A stretch of DNA of 64,000 nucleotides from Sphagnum compactum (taxonomy: Eukaryota; Bryophyta; Sphagnopsida; Sphagnales). The position numbers were made by a program, and so were the translations under genes. Positions 34,626-48,400 of the stretch are shown in pieces. Under the pieces are notes generated by a model. That model did no database searches. It was not told where the DNA came from and saw only the letters and a program-made list of their open reading frames with translations. The stretch covers positions 7,306,213-7,370,212 of the forward strand of contig OZ234493.1 of NCBI GenBank assembly GCA_965153455.1, in the 5' to 3' direction. Position 1 is the stretch's first letter. The number at the start of each line of letters is the position of its first letter.

Positions 34626-37600
34626 ACAAAAAAGGAACATTATTATTATTAGGTCATGCATGCATAAAGCACTGGGCAAGAAATTCCCCAGTGTGAAAAA
34701 GGGTAACAAAAGATCAGATTCTAAAGTTGGCAGTGCAGGTGTGAAACCAGTTACCAGCACCCACCAGCACACTGTGAAGGATAGATGATAAGTGGTTAGG
34801 AAACAGTTCTCTGTTGGGTTTGTGGTCCCGAGGTAACCATGGTGGTTAAGTCAATTGTTTTTTTAACTACCTGCATAGGTCATGAAATTTACAATTCTGA
34901 AAAATTCTTTACAAGTCTCCACACTAAACTTCAAAATCAAACAAGCACTGAAAAATTCAATATAACAACAAGAGAACAAACAAAAAGACACTAACAACAC
35001 AATGCCACATAAAATAAGACTAACGTGGACAATTCGATGAGAACATCTAAACTTTAAATGTACATCTTGATGCTATGAAATGTTCGTGTACAACAACAAA
35101 AAAAGAAGCCAAGTGCAAAGATCCTCCAAATGAACTATTAAAGTCTATCAAATTTGTTGTTGACAAAAATCAAGTTACAAAGTTTCCAAATGCCAAATAT
35201 GCAATATACTAAAAAAATATCAAAGCTATTGTCCAAAAGTTTGTGGTCAACTCAACCATAGAAGCCAATAATCAAAGTCTTTAGTTCCCACTCAAAGAAA
35301 AGAACACTCAAAATTTCTAGTTCCCAATCCAAACAAAAAAAATCATCAAAGTGTTATGAAATGTCCATCTATCACAACAAAACAAAAAAATCAAGTTAAA
35401 AGATCCAACACATCGAGTGCAATAACAAGCACTTTTAGTCGATAAGATACATTTTTATTTACCTCCTTTTTTGGAGCAAAAACAAATTATGTTAAAGCAA
35501 AAGAAATTTGAAGTCTACTAAAAGACAAACACATTTGGCAAGATTGACCACATAATTGATAGTTATAAGACAATTATGCAAGTTACTACTAGCATACCCA
35601 AAGAGAATTCTCACGGTAATAACCCCTGACAATAAATGACCAAAATAAAATCCATCCACTTGTGTTTTAAAAGTTCATTTTCAAACATTTCAATCCAAAA
35701 ATGATTAACAAATTCAACAAAGGATTTCCTAATAGATTGTTGAACATGACACACAACTTTGTTTATAGAAGAATTGGTCAGTTTAGGAGACGATCCTTTT
35801 ATAGACCTTGTGAATTGTTTGTGCTTAAGAGTTATGGCTATTTTGACTCCTAACCCTTCTTTTGACTATAACTCCTACCTTCAAATGGAGAATGTGATTT
35901 CACTTTCAATATTTACATTTTAAAAGTTTTCCAATAGTATGAAGAATGTTATATTTAAATAAGGTTCATTCCTTGCACTTTTGTCCCAAAGTTTTGGAAC
36001 ACTTCGAAATTCTCAACTCCCAAAGTGGAAAATTAATCTTTGGAATCTTAGAAGTGCTATCATTTCATTCCTTCATTTTTTTAATCCTCTTTATTTCTTT
36101 AGCTTGTTTGCCTCATTTCCTCTTTATCTTGCCCCAACTTTGGTTGCGAACCCAAGGTTAAAATCATAATAGTTGGCCACCTCCATGTCAAATTTAGTTA
36201 GAACGAGGGTTTTTATCGTGTGTGTCATTTTTAACACATCTACCAATCTTGTTTGATAAAATTTTGTCTTTCAAATTAAGGAAGGTCATTGTCAATTTAT
36301 TATCAATGAAACATAATTAGTTCTGACCCACTATTTTAGTCGTAAACAAAACATCATTGGACCATCTCCACTTTGGTTTAAAATGCAAGAACATGAGGTA
36401 TGGCCCCAACTTACTAAGAGGCAATCAAAAAGTCATTGTTTCACCAATTCCTTGAAAGTGTCAATAACATCAAGAATAGGACAATCAATGGAAGGTTGAT
36501 GTTTGCCAATATAATACGTACTTTGTGATATCAATATACAATTTGTTTGAAATGCCTCGACATAATCTAAGTACCAAACCTACAAGTAGTTACAAATGAA
36601 TTTTTTTTTCAAAGTTAACATGCTTGAACTATTGGTGACCTTGGATGAAAAGTTACACACACAAAATAGCCAAATCACAAATTTAGCATTATCAATGATG
36701 TAGCCTAACAAATTTCTTATGCCAATATCTTCATTTCCTCCACAATAGACAACACATCAAATTTCTTAATGCTTTTACTAAAACCCACCAAAGATGCATG
36801 CAAATCTACTTCATCACCAAGTAGTTTCACACGTTCAAACCTAACATTTTTATAAAAAAAAACACTTAAAAATAGTTTGTCAATTTCAACAATGCGTTAA
36901 ACCTATTTCTACCTAATCAACCTTCCAATACTTTTGATCAAAGTTTGGATGTTGAGTCATGAATTAAAAAATAAAGAAAACAAAACAATTCCATCATTTA
37001 CACAAATCATTAATTATAAATCTTTGCAAATTATCACATTAAAAAAACATATACACACATACAATTTGAATAGGGAAATATTGTACAACCATTTCAATTC
37101 AAGGTTTTTAATTTGTATCATTTGGAAAAACAATTGTAAACAAATGCATCACCTACAAATCTGAAGCTTCAACTATAACATTTTTATAAATAGATTCATT
37201 ACATCAAACTCAAAAAATAAGATGAAAAAAAAAATGATTAACAAATAAACCTATAAAATTAAAAAAATTACAAACTTGAATTCATGGATTAATTTCATAC
37301 CTTATAGAAGGATACAAAAGGCACCATCCTTTGTCACTTCAACAACAAACATGGACAACATGTCCACTAATTCCTTAAGAACATATTCTTTTTTTTAATA
37401 AAATTGTAATTGATTTTGATTTGTCAAAACTTTGAAATTCTTTACCACTTGTCAAGCCCACATTTCAACATACTTGTTAAATCTTTGACTACACTTGTTG
37501 ACACTTTTCAACCAAAGGTACACCAAGTACCAACTAGGGTGGGTGTTAGTTCACCCTGGCCCACCCAAGTACCAACTTGGGGGGTCCTAGAGACAGTGGT

Positions 37601-38070
37601 AAGTTGGTTATTCCCTCCAAGGGTGAAAACCAGTGAGAGGGAATAATAGCAAGGCGGCCAGGGGTGTGCTTTGATCAAGGTTACATGTGCCACACGTAAA
37701 CATAGACATCATCCACATGTGCCTTACAAACCCAACGTTGTCAAAAGAATTGTGCGTGTTGTAGCCTTCCTTCTTGGCCTTCTCGTCCACCCAAGTAACA
37801 GCCGTCACCCCTTTTTTTCATAAGCAACCTAGCCGCCACACTTTTGTTTAATATAATAACAGAATATTTTTCTTCTCCCCGCTAACATGGCCACCCCCCT
37901 CCTTTTTCTTTTTAAGATTCACAATTCGTTTTGGCTGTTGTCAAAAGAAAGAGAGTGATGCAAATAATTCAAAATGCACATATCCATGAAATTTATCATG
38001 AAGAACTGAAGCACGCTAGACAAACTCACATTTAGAGAGTTACTAGTTTGAACCCCGTGCCTAATGCACA
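34626..38070. other. AT-rich intergenic DNA, nothing recognisable
   Basis: A-rich and T-rich stretches with scattered short open frames on both strands, none resembling a known family. The segment 37500-37810 is richer in GC and has a short direct repeat (CACCAAGTACCAACT and CACCCAAGTACCAACT). Confidence 0.5.
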
Positions 38071-38071
38071 G

Positions 38072-38173
38072 TTGTGTGTATTTGAAGGTACATATTACAA
38101 AATGATGTTGAATGATGTTGGTGTTGTGTGTATTTGAAGGTACATATTACAAAATGATGTTGAATGATGTTGG
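38072..38173. repeat. Tandem duplication of about 51 bp
   Basis: Two copies of a unit with GTGTGTATTTGAAGGTACAT followed by ATTACAAAATGATGTTGAAT. A third, diverged fragment (CCCCGTGCCTAATGCATAGG through CGGTACATATTACAAAAT) lies at 39105-39155. Confidence 0.9.
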
Positions 38174-40380
38174 TGTCCATGACATCATCCTTTATTGGTT
38201 TTTGTTTAGTTTGTTTCTAATGTTTGTAAGGCACACCTTGAGACATTTTTTCTCCTCCTCAATTGCTTTTCATGTTTTGTGTTTATCTTTTTTTTTAACT
38301 TGTATATTATTAAGTATAAAAAACTTTTATTCTAGTTTGTCTTGTTGCAACTTGAAGGTGGTTTTTTTTTTTTTTTTTTTGGGGGGGTGCTATTTGAAAC
38401 TTGAAAAACAATATTTTTTTGAATGTGTGGGTTTAGGGTTTAGGGTTATTTGTGGGTATATGTTTGGCAATGCAATGTTGTTTCCATTTTTATTCACACA
38501 ATTTTTGTTTGGATGCTATTGTGATTTTTATTTTTAAAAATTGGTAATTTTGGTCATCCATATTGGAAGGGAGTTCATTTCATGGCCCTCAACATTAATC
38601 TACAATCAAAGGTTATTTTGATGATATTTAATTTCTTAGTAGAACAAAAGCCCATATAATATATTAATACATTACCTACATATGCATAATAAACTATCAA
38701 ATTTCCAATTTAGGCTTTTCCACATTTTGAACACATTTGAAAAATGGAGTTAATAACTAAAATTTAAAAGAATAACCAATTATAAAAAATAACAAAATAT
38801 TTGATAAGATATATAATTTTTCTCCCCTTTATTTGAATAGAAAATCAAATCTAGAACTTGTAAGAAAAGTCACTAATAGAAGCAATTGCACTCAATAAAA
38901 AACACATGGAAAAATTCATGTCACTTAATTTTGGAACCTCTTTTATGTCCACTAAAAGAAAGACCGAGTCTTGCAAGGTTTTTGTGAGGTTTGTTCTACC
39001 CTCTACAGGGATTTCAAATCCTGGGATGACCTACATAGATAGAGCGATGGGTCACTGCTTGTGGATGGATGGATGGATGCACTAGATGGATGATGGGACG
39101 CACCCCGTGCCTAATGCATAGGTGTGTGTATTTGACGGTACATATTACAAAATAACAATTACAAATTACATTTCCAAAACCTCTCTCTCTATTTACCACA
39201 TTCCGCATGTATCCATCGGGACCTTGGCCGCTGAAAATCTTGATGTTTGCACTGCTTGTGATCCGTGCACTACAATATATTGTTATGTAAATATATGTTA
39301 AAAAAACCTCCCTCAAAATATGTCAAGTTTCAAAAATCTCCCTAAAAATAAAAATCATTATAGTTTTAAAAAACATGGGTTACAATGTTTAATGAGTTTT
39401 TTTTTAATAATCTATCCTCATTAGATTCATTAAAAATCATACCACATGTTTTCATAATACATTAAAAACATTGTTATGAATGCTTTTGAATGATTTGCAA
39501 CATTAACACAATTTTTGACGTTAAAACATGAAATTAGATTAATTGCCACTACTACTAAAAATATATATTGGATTTTCTAGTGAAAAAAATCACCTTGTCA
39601 ATTTGAATCCACCATTATGACTAGCATAATATGAGACTCATTGATTGGTCATTAAAATGTGTTTCCATGGTACGATGTACACACTTTGTGTCAAAATTAG
39701 AAGTACATACACTATCAAAAAAGTATCGAAAGTAGTAACACGTAAAATTTCATTGACTTTGAATTATTTTGGAAATCGCACTAAATTGATTTAGGTTTTA
39801 AAAATAAGACCAATTTTATAAACTATGAATATGAAATTAATTCATAATTGTGTCTTTATGTAAGTGTACACCAATAAATTTATAAATATTATTTAAAACA
39901 TGATAGTTAACAATATAATATCATTTTTCATTCATTTTAAATTTCTAGTTTATTTTTGTAGAATGATAAAAACAACACTCAACCCAACTACATATTTAAT
40001 GGAAGAACATTTTACAACCTTGAAATATCATAATCATCAACATTATAGTAACATAATGTACTACTGAATGTTTTTGTCATTTAATATATATAAATTATTT
40101 TATGACAAATTGGATTTTTTAATGTGGAAGATTATTCGTTATGGTAATTTCTTTATATGTGCAAAGTTTCATAAGTTCCTATTGAAACTATTATTTCTTA
40201 GTCTTTTTCTTACACTGCAATGTTTGTGACACACTGTTGCAAATTTAAAATGTACTCCAATTGACAATTGACTTGTTGATATGTGCACTAATTTCACAAC
40301 AAAATGATAATTTTGGATGTTATCCACCTTTCATTGCACATTTCCATTAAAAAAAAACCTTCCCCAAATATATATAGAAA
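38174..40380. other. AT-rich intergenic DNA, nothing recognisable
   Basis: Contains a T(19)G(7) tract at 38362-38387, TTTAGGGTTTAGGG near 38430, and a fragment of the 38072 repeat at 39105-39155. No protein-like frame was seen. Confidence 0.5.
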
Positions 40381-41700
40381 CACATAAAAAATGTTGATAT
40401 GCAATCTTTTGGTTTTATTACAACAATATTGGCAAAGATTCAATAGATGATGACTTGACAAGATCTAGAACATCAACACAATGTTTTTTCAAATTTGGTT
40501 CATCAACAAAGGATATTGCACAAAATCAAATTGAAACAAATAAACAAAAGTAAGAAAAAAAGGATAACTTCAATGCATATCACAAAGGTTATGGTAGGAA
40601 CAATAGCAACATCAACACATGAAAAAACCCCATAATATCACAATAATTGACAAGCAAAAAAATGCAAGACAAAAACCTTCACAACATTACACAAAACAAA
40701 TAGAAATACATTGTTAAAAACCAAACACAAATTAAAAACATAATGAAAGAATATTGCTTCAACAACACAAAAATGAAAAAAGAAAAAAAAACAAGAACAT
40801 TTTGTGAAAGAAGCAAAGAAAGCTTGATGATCTCAAATGATTTGTCAAAGATAGAAAGATAACCTCACAATGACATCATTGAAACACAAAAATACAACAA
40901 CATTGTTGGCACCAAAAAAAAATAAAAATTCTTATCTTTATTATCTTTAAGGTTGTTGAGGCACAAAAGACAAAGAAGAACCCAAATCAAACATACCAAC
41001 ATCAAAAAAATAAATAAAAATTGCTAAAGGATGGAATCATAAAACATAATGAAAAATATAAACAAAATATCTAACAAGAAAACATCAAACTTCACAAACA
41101 TCAATATCATTATGGTGTCATAAACACACCACAAATTACAATAAAAAAAGTAGTTACACAACACAATGCAACAGAAATGGAACAAAACTTGTGAAATGAC
41201 AACACGAAATTATGCAAACAAGTTGAAAGTTAAAAATATGATAATATTGTTGGCACAAAAGAAAATGAAAAATTTCAATCTCCCCAATTGATAGGGTTGT
41301 TATACAAAAGAAAAAGAGGAAAGGCAATCTTGGTAAAAAACAAAAATTTTATAAAAATATAATGAGAAGTCTAGTGCATATTGCAAAAAATCAAACTCAT
41401 CATGGTGTTAGTGCATGGAACATGACACATCATTGATCATAATGGCCATCGCACAATGCAATGCGAAAAAGACATCAAGACAAAATAATAAAACAAAGCG
41501 AACATTCGATGAAAGACATAATGTTTGTAGTGCCATGCATAAATAAATGAAATCATAACACAATGAAAGCAATGGGAAAAAAAAACTCTTCAAACAATGA
41601 TTAAAAATCAAAACTTGCACACAATAGTTGTTGAAAGCAAACACAAACAAATGATGAAAGCTCGAGAGCCACACACAAAAGTTGTTAAAACCAAAAGAAA
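40381..41700. repeat. A-rich region with a degenerate long-period repeat
   Basis: The top strand is rich in A and in ACA/CAA words. The segment TTGTTGGCAC(C)AAA followed by AAATGAAAAATT-like wording and GGTTGTT occurs near 40902 and 41249, about 347 bp apart, and a weaker form occurs near 40420. No coding content was recognised. Confidence 0.45.
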
Positions 41701-42527
41701 TGCAAAAATAGGGCAAATTAATATATTTCTAAAGAAATAACAAGAAATATAAAAAAATTGATTCTTTACTTGGGAAAAAGGTTTAAGTTTAGACGATTCT
41801 TGTGACTTAAACTTGACCTAGCATTATTATTTTTATAAAATTCGCAGAACAACTAGATCATGGAACTACTCTTTTGCTTCAAATCATAACTTTTAAAATG
41901 AACTTCTAAAAACAAAATAATCACATTAAAGTTTTTTTGAAAAGTTAGCAAATAGTTTGAATTATAGGTAGGTGACGAATTTCAATTTTGTTGAAAACTT
42001 GATACCTTCACAATTTTCTCTAGTTTTAACTTGTTGTAAATCTTCATATTTGTATATATATTTAAAAATTAGCCTTCAAGAGTGTTAAAAGGATAGCACA
42101 TGTGGAATTGAACGATGTTCTTTTATTTGGGCTATGAAAAAAAAAAAATTGCCAAAACTAGAACCGGAGGTTTAAATTTTATGAAGAACTAGGATCAAAA
42201 CCTCACTCACACCCCAAGAACTTACCCAAAACTTTTTATGTCGAATTGTGAAACCCGAGACCGAAGGTTATTTCCAAGAAGGAATTAGAACCGAACGGAT
42301 ATCATCATTGGCTTATAAAGTAAAAACCGTCTACTTACTTACTAACCTAGTGGTCACCTAGTTTCTTACCAATTTGCCTATATAGGTATAGGGGGACCTA
42401 GTTACTACAAAATGGGGTTACCAAGGTGAAACCAGATATTAACTCAAGTTGAAGGTTCAACCACAACTGGGTCATAACTCATAACAAGCATCCAGTGGAT
42501 AGTTGTGCTGGTTGGTGCTAGTTCAAT
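41701..42527. other. Intergenic DNA including a dispersed repeat copy
   Basis: 41845-42075 is the partner of 11390-11630 (shared CATGGAACTA(C)TCTTTTGCT, TTTTTTGAAAAGTTAGCAA, ATAGGTAGGTGA). No protein-like frame. Confidence 0.5.
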
Positions 42528-42548
42528 GGGGGGGGGGGGGGGGGGGGG
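42528..42548. repeat. Homopolymer G tract
   Basis: About 21 consecutive guanines. Confidence 0.92.
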
Positions 42549-42689
42549 CTGGTCGGCAGGTTGGTGATTTACATGCTATAATAGTAGGCCCATTCCACCA
42601 AATAATGTAGCAAGTGCAGGGTGGCAAGTTGTTGTGATGATGGTGGGTTTGTTCTACCAGGGGGGTTTTGAGTTGTATTCCAGAGCATA

Positions 42690-42927
42690 ATTGGCTTTCC
42701 CTACCCATTGATTCACATCTCAAGTAGCTATTTGTGGTGTTGTTGTTCTTGAGCACCACCACATTCACATTTTGCAAGAAAACAAAACCCTAAACCCTAA
42801 ACCCTAAATTGGCTTTCCCTACCCATTGATTCACATCTCAAGTAGCTATTGTGGTGTTGTTGTTGTTGAGCACCACCACAACATTCACATTTTGCAAGAA
42901 AACAAAACCCTAAACCCTAAACCCTAA
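42690..42927. repeat. Near-perfect 118-bp tandem duplication ending in telomere-like motifs
   Basis: Two consecutive copies begin ATTGGCTTTCCCTACCCATT and end with ACAAAACCC(TAAACCC)TAAACCCTAAA, that is, three plant telomere repeats each. The copies differ by a few short indels, so the event is fairly recent. Confidence 0.95.
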
Positions 42928-45288
42928 AGTGCCTGCAACTGGACATCCAAAGGCGCTTTCCAACAAAAGATAGGACAGGGGGCAAGCAGCCAGTGAAGTG
43001 AGGGCTTTGGGTGAATCAGCACCCACACTGGTACCATGGTTCACAAACCCATATACTTGAAACTTGATATTTTTGGGGGTTGGTTTCTAACCATGGTAAA
43101 ATTAGATCTGGTCTACACAACACTATAATCAAGGTCTCTGAGTCCAAATTTAACATTTCTTGGGGTGAAGTATGGCCAGTAAGTAAGTAGTACAAGACAT
43201 CACCCCAGAACATGAAATCACCCACCAATGCACCATCCACTGGATGCCCCGGTATTACTCAGTTGTTGGATGAACTTCAACCGAGTTAATAATTTGGTTT
43301 CACCTTGGTATCCAATTCTGTAAGAGGTAGGTCTCATAAGTAGGTAGATAGCTAGGAAAATAGGTAACTTTTAGGGTTATTAGTCGGCTAATTACATAGG
43401 TAAGGACTGGTTTTTACTACCTACCTACTAACAACCCACTACTAGCAGGTTGTTAGTAGTTAGGTAGACCGAAAAAAAAAGCCAATTGAGCTAACCACCA
43501 TGGTTAGCTAGAGAACAGAAACCCAACAGAAATCGTTTCCTGATCACTTACCATTCATCCTTCCCTAGGGCTTTACCTAGACTATCCTTGCCCTAGGGCT
43601 TTATCTAACACTTTAATGCAGGGCAGTACAAAATGTACTGCCTGCTTCTTTTTCCTTGTCCATGTACTGTCCATGTTATGCATGTTTTGGGCCTGCAATG
43701 GACACTAGGTGAGAAAATAGTAAACCAGACCAAAGAACATAAATGTAAAGAACGGTACTGCCACCATAGCATGACATAAGCCAAACGGACCTTCCCCCAA
43801 CCCCGTGATCCTTGTTTGCATCATTGTGACACCTGCACATTACCGAGTATGTTTGTCTCATGTAACATGTGATGTCCTGCCATGGCATCCACGGGATGAA
43901 GATTGCGGACCAATGCACATCTCGTCGTCTCATGGGATGGGCCATTTCGGCATGCCACCATGAACCCATGTAACATGCAACTGTTCCAAATCTCCTCATG
44001 CCAATTAAGACAATCGGGAAATCCATCGCCTATTGATCCTAAACCCTAACGCAATGTAACAGTTGTCACCTATGTATTATCTCCATCACCATACAAGCTT
44101 CAAGCAATGATAAGTTGGTTTATTGCACACAATTGTCTTCGGAGAATGCTAGTCATATCACATTAGGTTTTTCAAAGCAATGTTCAAATTATTGCAATCT
44201 CTTTCGACAAAAGTAGTTGAGCTCTTACAAGACTTGCAAGATGTTCAAGCTCAAGATTATTGGATATGGATGATGATTGTGAAATTTTTGTGGAAGTGTG
44301 TTCTTATATCGGACAAAGTGTTGCTAGGGCGCTCATGGATGGCACAAAATTATACATTGAAAAAACCTTGTCCAATGGCTAAATGTTGGTAGAGAAACTC
44401 ACTTTCATTTGAGCAATTGCAAATAAAAGTGAATGCAAGTTTAATTTAGATCATGTTGTCTTACTCCATTCTACAATTTTTTTTTTCAGATTATCCTTGA
44501 ATGTGCACATGTGAGGATTGGGTATCTCTATGACAATGGATGTTAATAGTGTTACATTTTTTTGTAACATGTTGGAAACTTTGCTTATGAGGTGAACAAC
44601 TCGGGAAGAAGGAATTTGTAGTTGTGAGAAGGGTTTAGGGTCATTATGTTATTTAAAGACACTATATTTTCCTTTTCATTCAACACATATGATAAGTTTA
44701 TGTTTGTTTAGGTCTACAAAAGATAAGCTCCCATGTTGTGGAATGTTTAGGAACAATGGTAAATAATTACTTCACTCAATGTGTGCTACAATTCAAAGTA
44801 CTTGCACAATGTTTGGATCCATGTTATAAAATTCATAATTTGTTGATGCAATGTGGAATGGGAACTTAATTAAGAAATGGGGTTTAAGGTAAATTTTGAT
44901 TACATATGCATTTCAATATTGAAAATGATAATTGAATTGATTGTGTGATTATTTTTAATTCCCACAAATAAATGACAAAGATTAAACTATATGGCATGAT
45001 GAACAAAGTTATAAATTTTTCAAAGGGTTTCATCATATGGATTTACATGGGTGTTGTTAAGGTGTCAAGTTTTCCAATGACTGAAAATAACATTGTCGAT
45101 GAACCTAGGAACACAATTTGTTTGTAGAAGGTGAAAACAACCTAATTAATAAGGTTGAATTTGCTATTACATGACTCTGGGGTATGGGAAAAGCGTGGAG
45201 TAATTTGTAACTCCAAAGATTTACAATGAGCTCAAAGTGGAATTTGTAGCAATAAACGTAACAACTATGCATCACAGACTTGCCCCCT
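42928..45288. other. Intergenic DNA; open frames of unknown meaning
   Basis: A 116-residue minus-strand frame (43676-44026) is the longest. It is Trp- and Cys-rich and I recognise no family. A plus-strand stretch near 44255-44350 reads DDDCEIFVEVCSYIGQSVAR before a stop, which looks like decayed coding DNA of unknown origin. CCCTAAACCCTAAACCC words lie at 42905 and a single CCTAAACCCTAA at 44038. Confidence 0.4.
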
Positions 45289-45489
45289 CCATGTATATGT
45301 GTTTTTACAACAATTTAACAATGTGTTCAAGGTTAAGTGTTAACGAAGTGTTGATATAATCATTGATATGAAAATGTGATGGCATTGTAACACATTGTGA
45401 TGATTCATCATTGTATTATAATATCTTTACAACATCATATCAATGATCAATTAACACTTCACTAACATTTAACATATATATATACATGG
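45289..45489. mobile_element. Foldback (MITE-like) element of about 200 bp
   Basis: The left arm (CCATGTATATGTG, then GTTAAGTGTTAACGAAGTGTT, then ATCATTGATATGA) is the reverse complement of the right arm (TCATATCAATGAT, then AACACTTCACTAACATTTAAC, then ATATACATGG), with scattered mismatches. The interior is also partly self-complementary. There is no open frame. No clear target-site duplication was seen. Confidence 0.7.
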
Positions 45490-48400
45490 AAAGGGAAAAT
45501 TTATGATGTAAGTTCTTAAATTTATAGCTAGTTATTCAAGTTTTTAAAATCATAGTAGGTTTTTTGTTATGTCAAGTTTTTTTTATTAGGATTTTACTAA
45601 GGTAATTACATCAAATGTCTAATTAACTAACAAGAGGCACTTGATGGTGAATGAAAAGGTGTATTGTTCTATATAGATATAGAAGCAAAGCATGAGGTTG
45701 CCATGAATTGGCACCCACTTTTTCATCCTCCTTTTTTGAAATGTGCATCCTTTCTTTTTCTTGTTGTCACACATGTTGTGTCACTATGATTGGAAGAAGG
45801 ATATTATCGATGGATTCAAATTTAGATTGGCACAATATAAGAAATTTGAAAGCAATAAATGGGATAATTAAGTTAAGGACATGTTTATGTCTTCATATGG
45901 GAGTTAGTCCTTCACAAAAGCAATAAAACAATATCATTTACATGTTTCAAGTTTTTGTGTACTAATTCTCAAATGCAATGACAAATAACTTTAACTCATC
46001 ATTTGTTGTATGTTGGGTTTAGATTTTAAATCAATGCAACAACATTGTTTAAAATTACACCACTTTTGTGTAGAACATGTCTATAATTGAGCTATTGTGG
46101 ATGAAAAGTTCAATACATTGATTAAATACCTTAAGCACAAACTTTTTGTGAAGGTAGTTGTGGGCCTAAAAACAACCTCAAAGAAAAATAAGGCCCTAAA
46201 AATTCAAGCAAATGACAAGTTTCGAAGCTTCCATCGCTCCTTGCATGGAATGGGTTGTTTGGGGATGGCATCCTTTGTACCACAAAGTGGTGTTAGAAAC
46301 CAAGGATGGAAACTTCAAGTAACATGCCCATTACAAATCATTTGTAATTTTAATTTCATTTTGAAAAATGTTACTAACATGGCAATATTTGTCTTCTAAC
46401 TTGTCACATATTTTGAAATATTTTTTGATCTACAACATTTTTTTTTTCATTTTGAAAGAACACATGCATGTTACCATGTTGCAAGAGATTGCAAGAGATG
46501 TAATCACCTTTTTTTGACTTATGCAAACTAATCATTTTCAATATTTAGGGACTTGTTTGCAAAAAGTGGCTTATTTTTTTTCTATGCTTGAACTTGGAAC
46601 CTATGTGTAAGAAATTGTTTTCTCATTATTATTCTAGTTCTCAATTTATTTTACCACTTCCAAATGAGGTACAAAACCAGGATGAAAGAATGAAAATGAA
46701 TGCATTGATTGATAATTGGTGTTCACATTGTATAACTTGATGCATAGGAAATTCGAACAAGCTAGAACCTTATGCATTGTGTATGTAAATGTTTTTTAGT
46801 TTGTTGTTCAATTCACTAGTTCCCAAGGAGGGAAGAAATGCAATATAATACACTCAAGTTGCACTTCTTTTAAAGTTAACTTATAACCTCTTTGGTTAAT
46901 ATTTTTGAGATGATAAATGATCTTACATACTTAGCAATGAAATTGATTTAAAGAAACTAGAAATGAATATGACAACATCCTATTAGCAACATCACTCACC
47001 TTCACATGCTCGTCATTGTTGGACTTTCAAGAGAAACTTGGGTGATGGAACTATTCCTATTCAAAATTATTGTCGAGAAAAAGAAAGGCATAGGGAAAGA
47101 GGGAGGGAGAGAAAGGGGGTGTTCAATAATTGTTTTCTTGATCCTTTTCTTTACAAGACACTAACTCCTTTTTTTTTCCTTGGTCTTTAACTTTCTAGCA
47201 TGTAAAAACTACATAAACACCCACCCAATAGAAAATGCAATAAACATCACAAAAAACACTCATTTTATAATCAAAATCCCTCACCCATATCCTAAAGATT
47301 AAAACAAATTGCTTATGTTCTAGGATATTGCCATAGCTACCTAGATGGCAATAAAATTTAGTCATGATCATGTAGTGATATACAAATGTTTGATACATTG
47401 GAGGTAAGATGCAAAGTTACCTAATGGGTTTCCTTGTAAGGGAAACTGTTTTCACCTTTTCCCCATCCATTCTAATTTTGGGGGGATTTTGAACAAAGTA
47501 AAAGTCCTTGCTATAAGCACCTACCATCAAAACCTAACGATCATTTTATGCTTAGGCTTTCCAATTTGCATTTTACATTTATTTGGGGTCTTGTGCCTTA
47601 TAAGTCCCATGAAAACTTTATATATATATAAATTTTTCAATTTCCTAATGGAACCAAGGTGGCGAACATCTTAAAGAAAATTTCAACTTAATTGAAGACA
47701 TTATTTGAAGAACTTTTAAAATTTGTAACCAAAAAACATAAATGTGATGAAACAATTCTCAAATGATTTAAAATGATTAACCCTTTGTAATGGTAGTTGT
47801 CATTTTTTTAAAGTAGAAATATGATGAATTATGGTAAAAAATGCATTGATGTAAAACATTGTTTTAGGTGTAAAGACATGTGGTTGCCTTCTGATCTATG
47901 CACCCATAATCACTTCATGGTCTGTCAATGTTTAAATAATGTTCATTCCATGTTTTCCAATGGGTTAGTTCCCACAAGTGAAGGCATTCCCAAAATGTGA
48001 GTATAGATGACAAGTAATCATCAAGCAAAAGGCAGGTTGCGGGAACCATTACATTTTGTGAAACTTTTCAAAAGTTGTTAAATACTTATCATGTGATAAG
48101 GCCAAATCTTTTGCTAGTACTTTACGTGTAGGGTAAACCCTAAGGGATGGGTCTTTATGGGAATGAGGAGCCCATGAGGTGGTGTTGAATGTGGGCTTGA
48201 ATTTTGTAAAGACCTACTCAAAGAGATTTACATGACATAAAAACCTATGTAAAAAAAAAATTCAAATTTTTTGTGATACCTAGCAAGTGCCCATCATGTA
48301 TCACAAGAAACAAATTAAAAATGATAACAAGTTTTAGAAAAAAATGAAACATTTACATGTACAAGCATTTCATTTTTCATAAAACCCACAATTGTTGGAT

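Noticed and set aside
38112-38537. 141-residue plus-strand hydrophobic frame
   Set aside because: It runs through a tandem duplication and a poly-T/poly-G tract with no family resemblance.
43676-44026. 116-residue minus-strand frame, Trp- and Cys-rich
   Set aside because: It matches no family I know, has no visible domain, and lies between repeat-derived segments. Length alone is weak evidence.
44255-44350. Possible hAT or Harbinger transposase fragment (DDDCEIFVEVCSYIGQ)
   Set aside because: The stretch is only about 30 residues and no catalytic or family motif could be matched.
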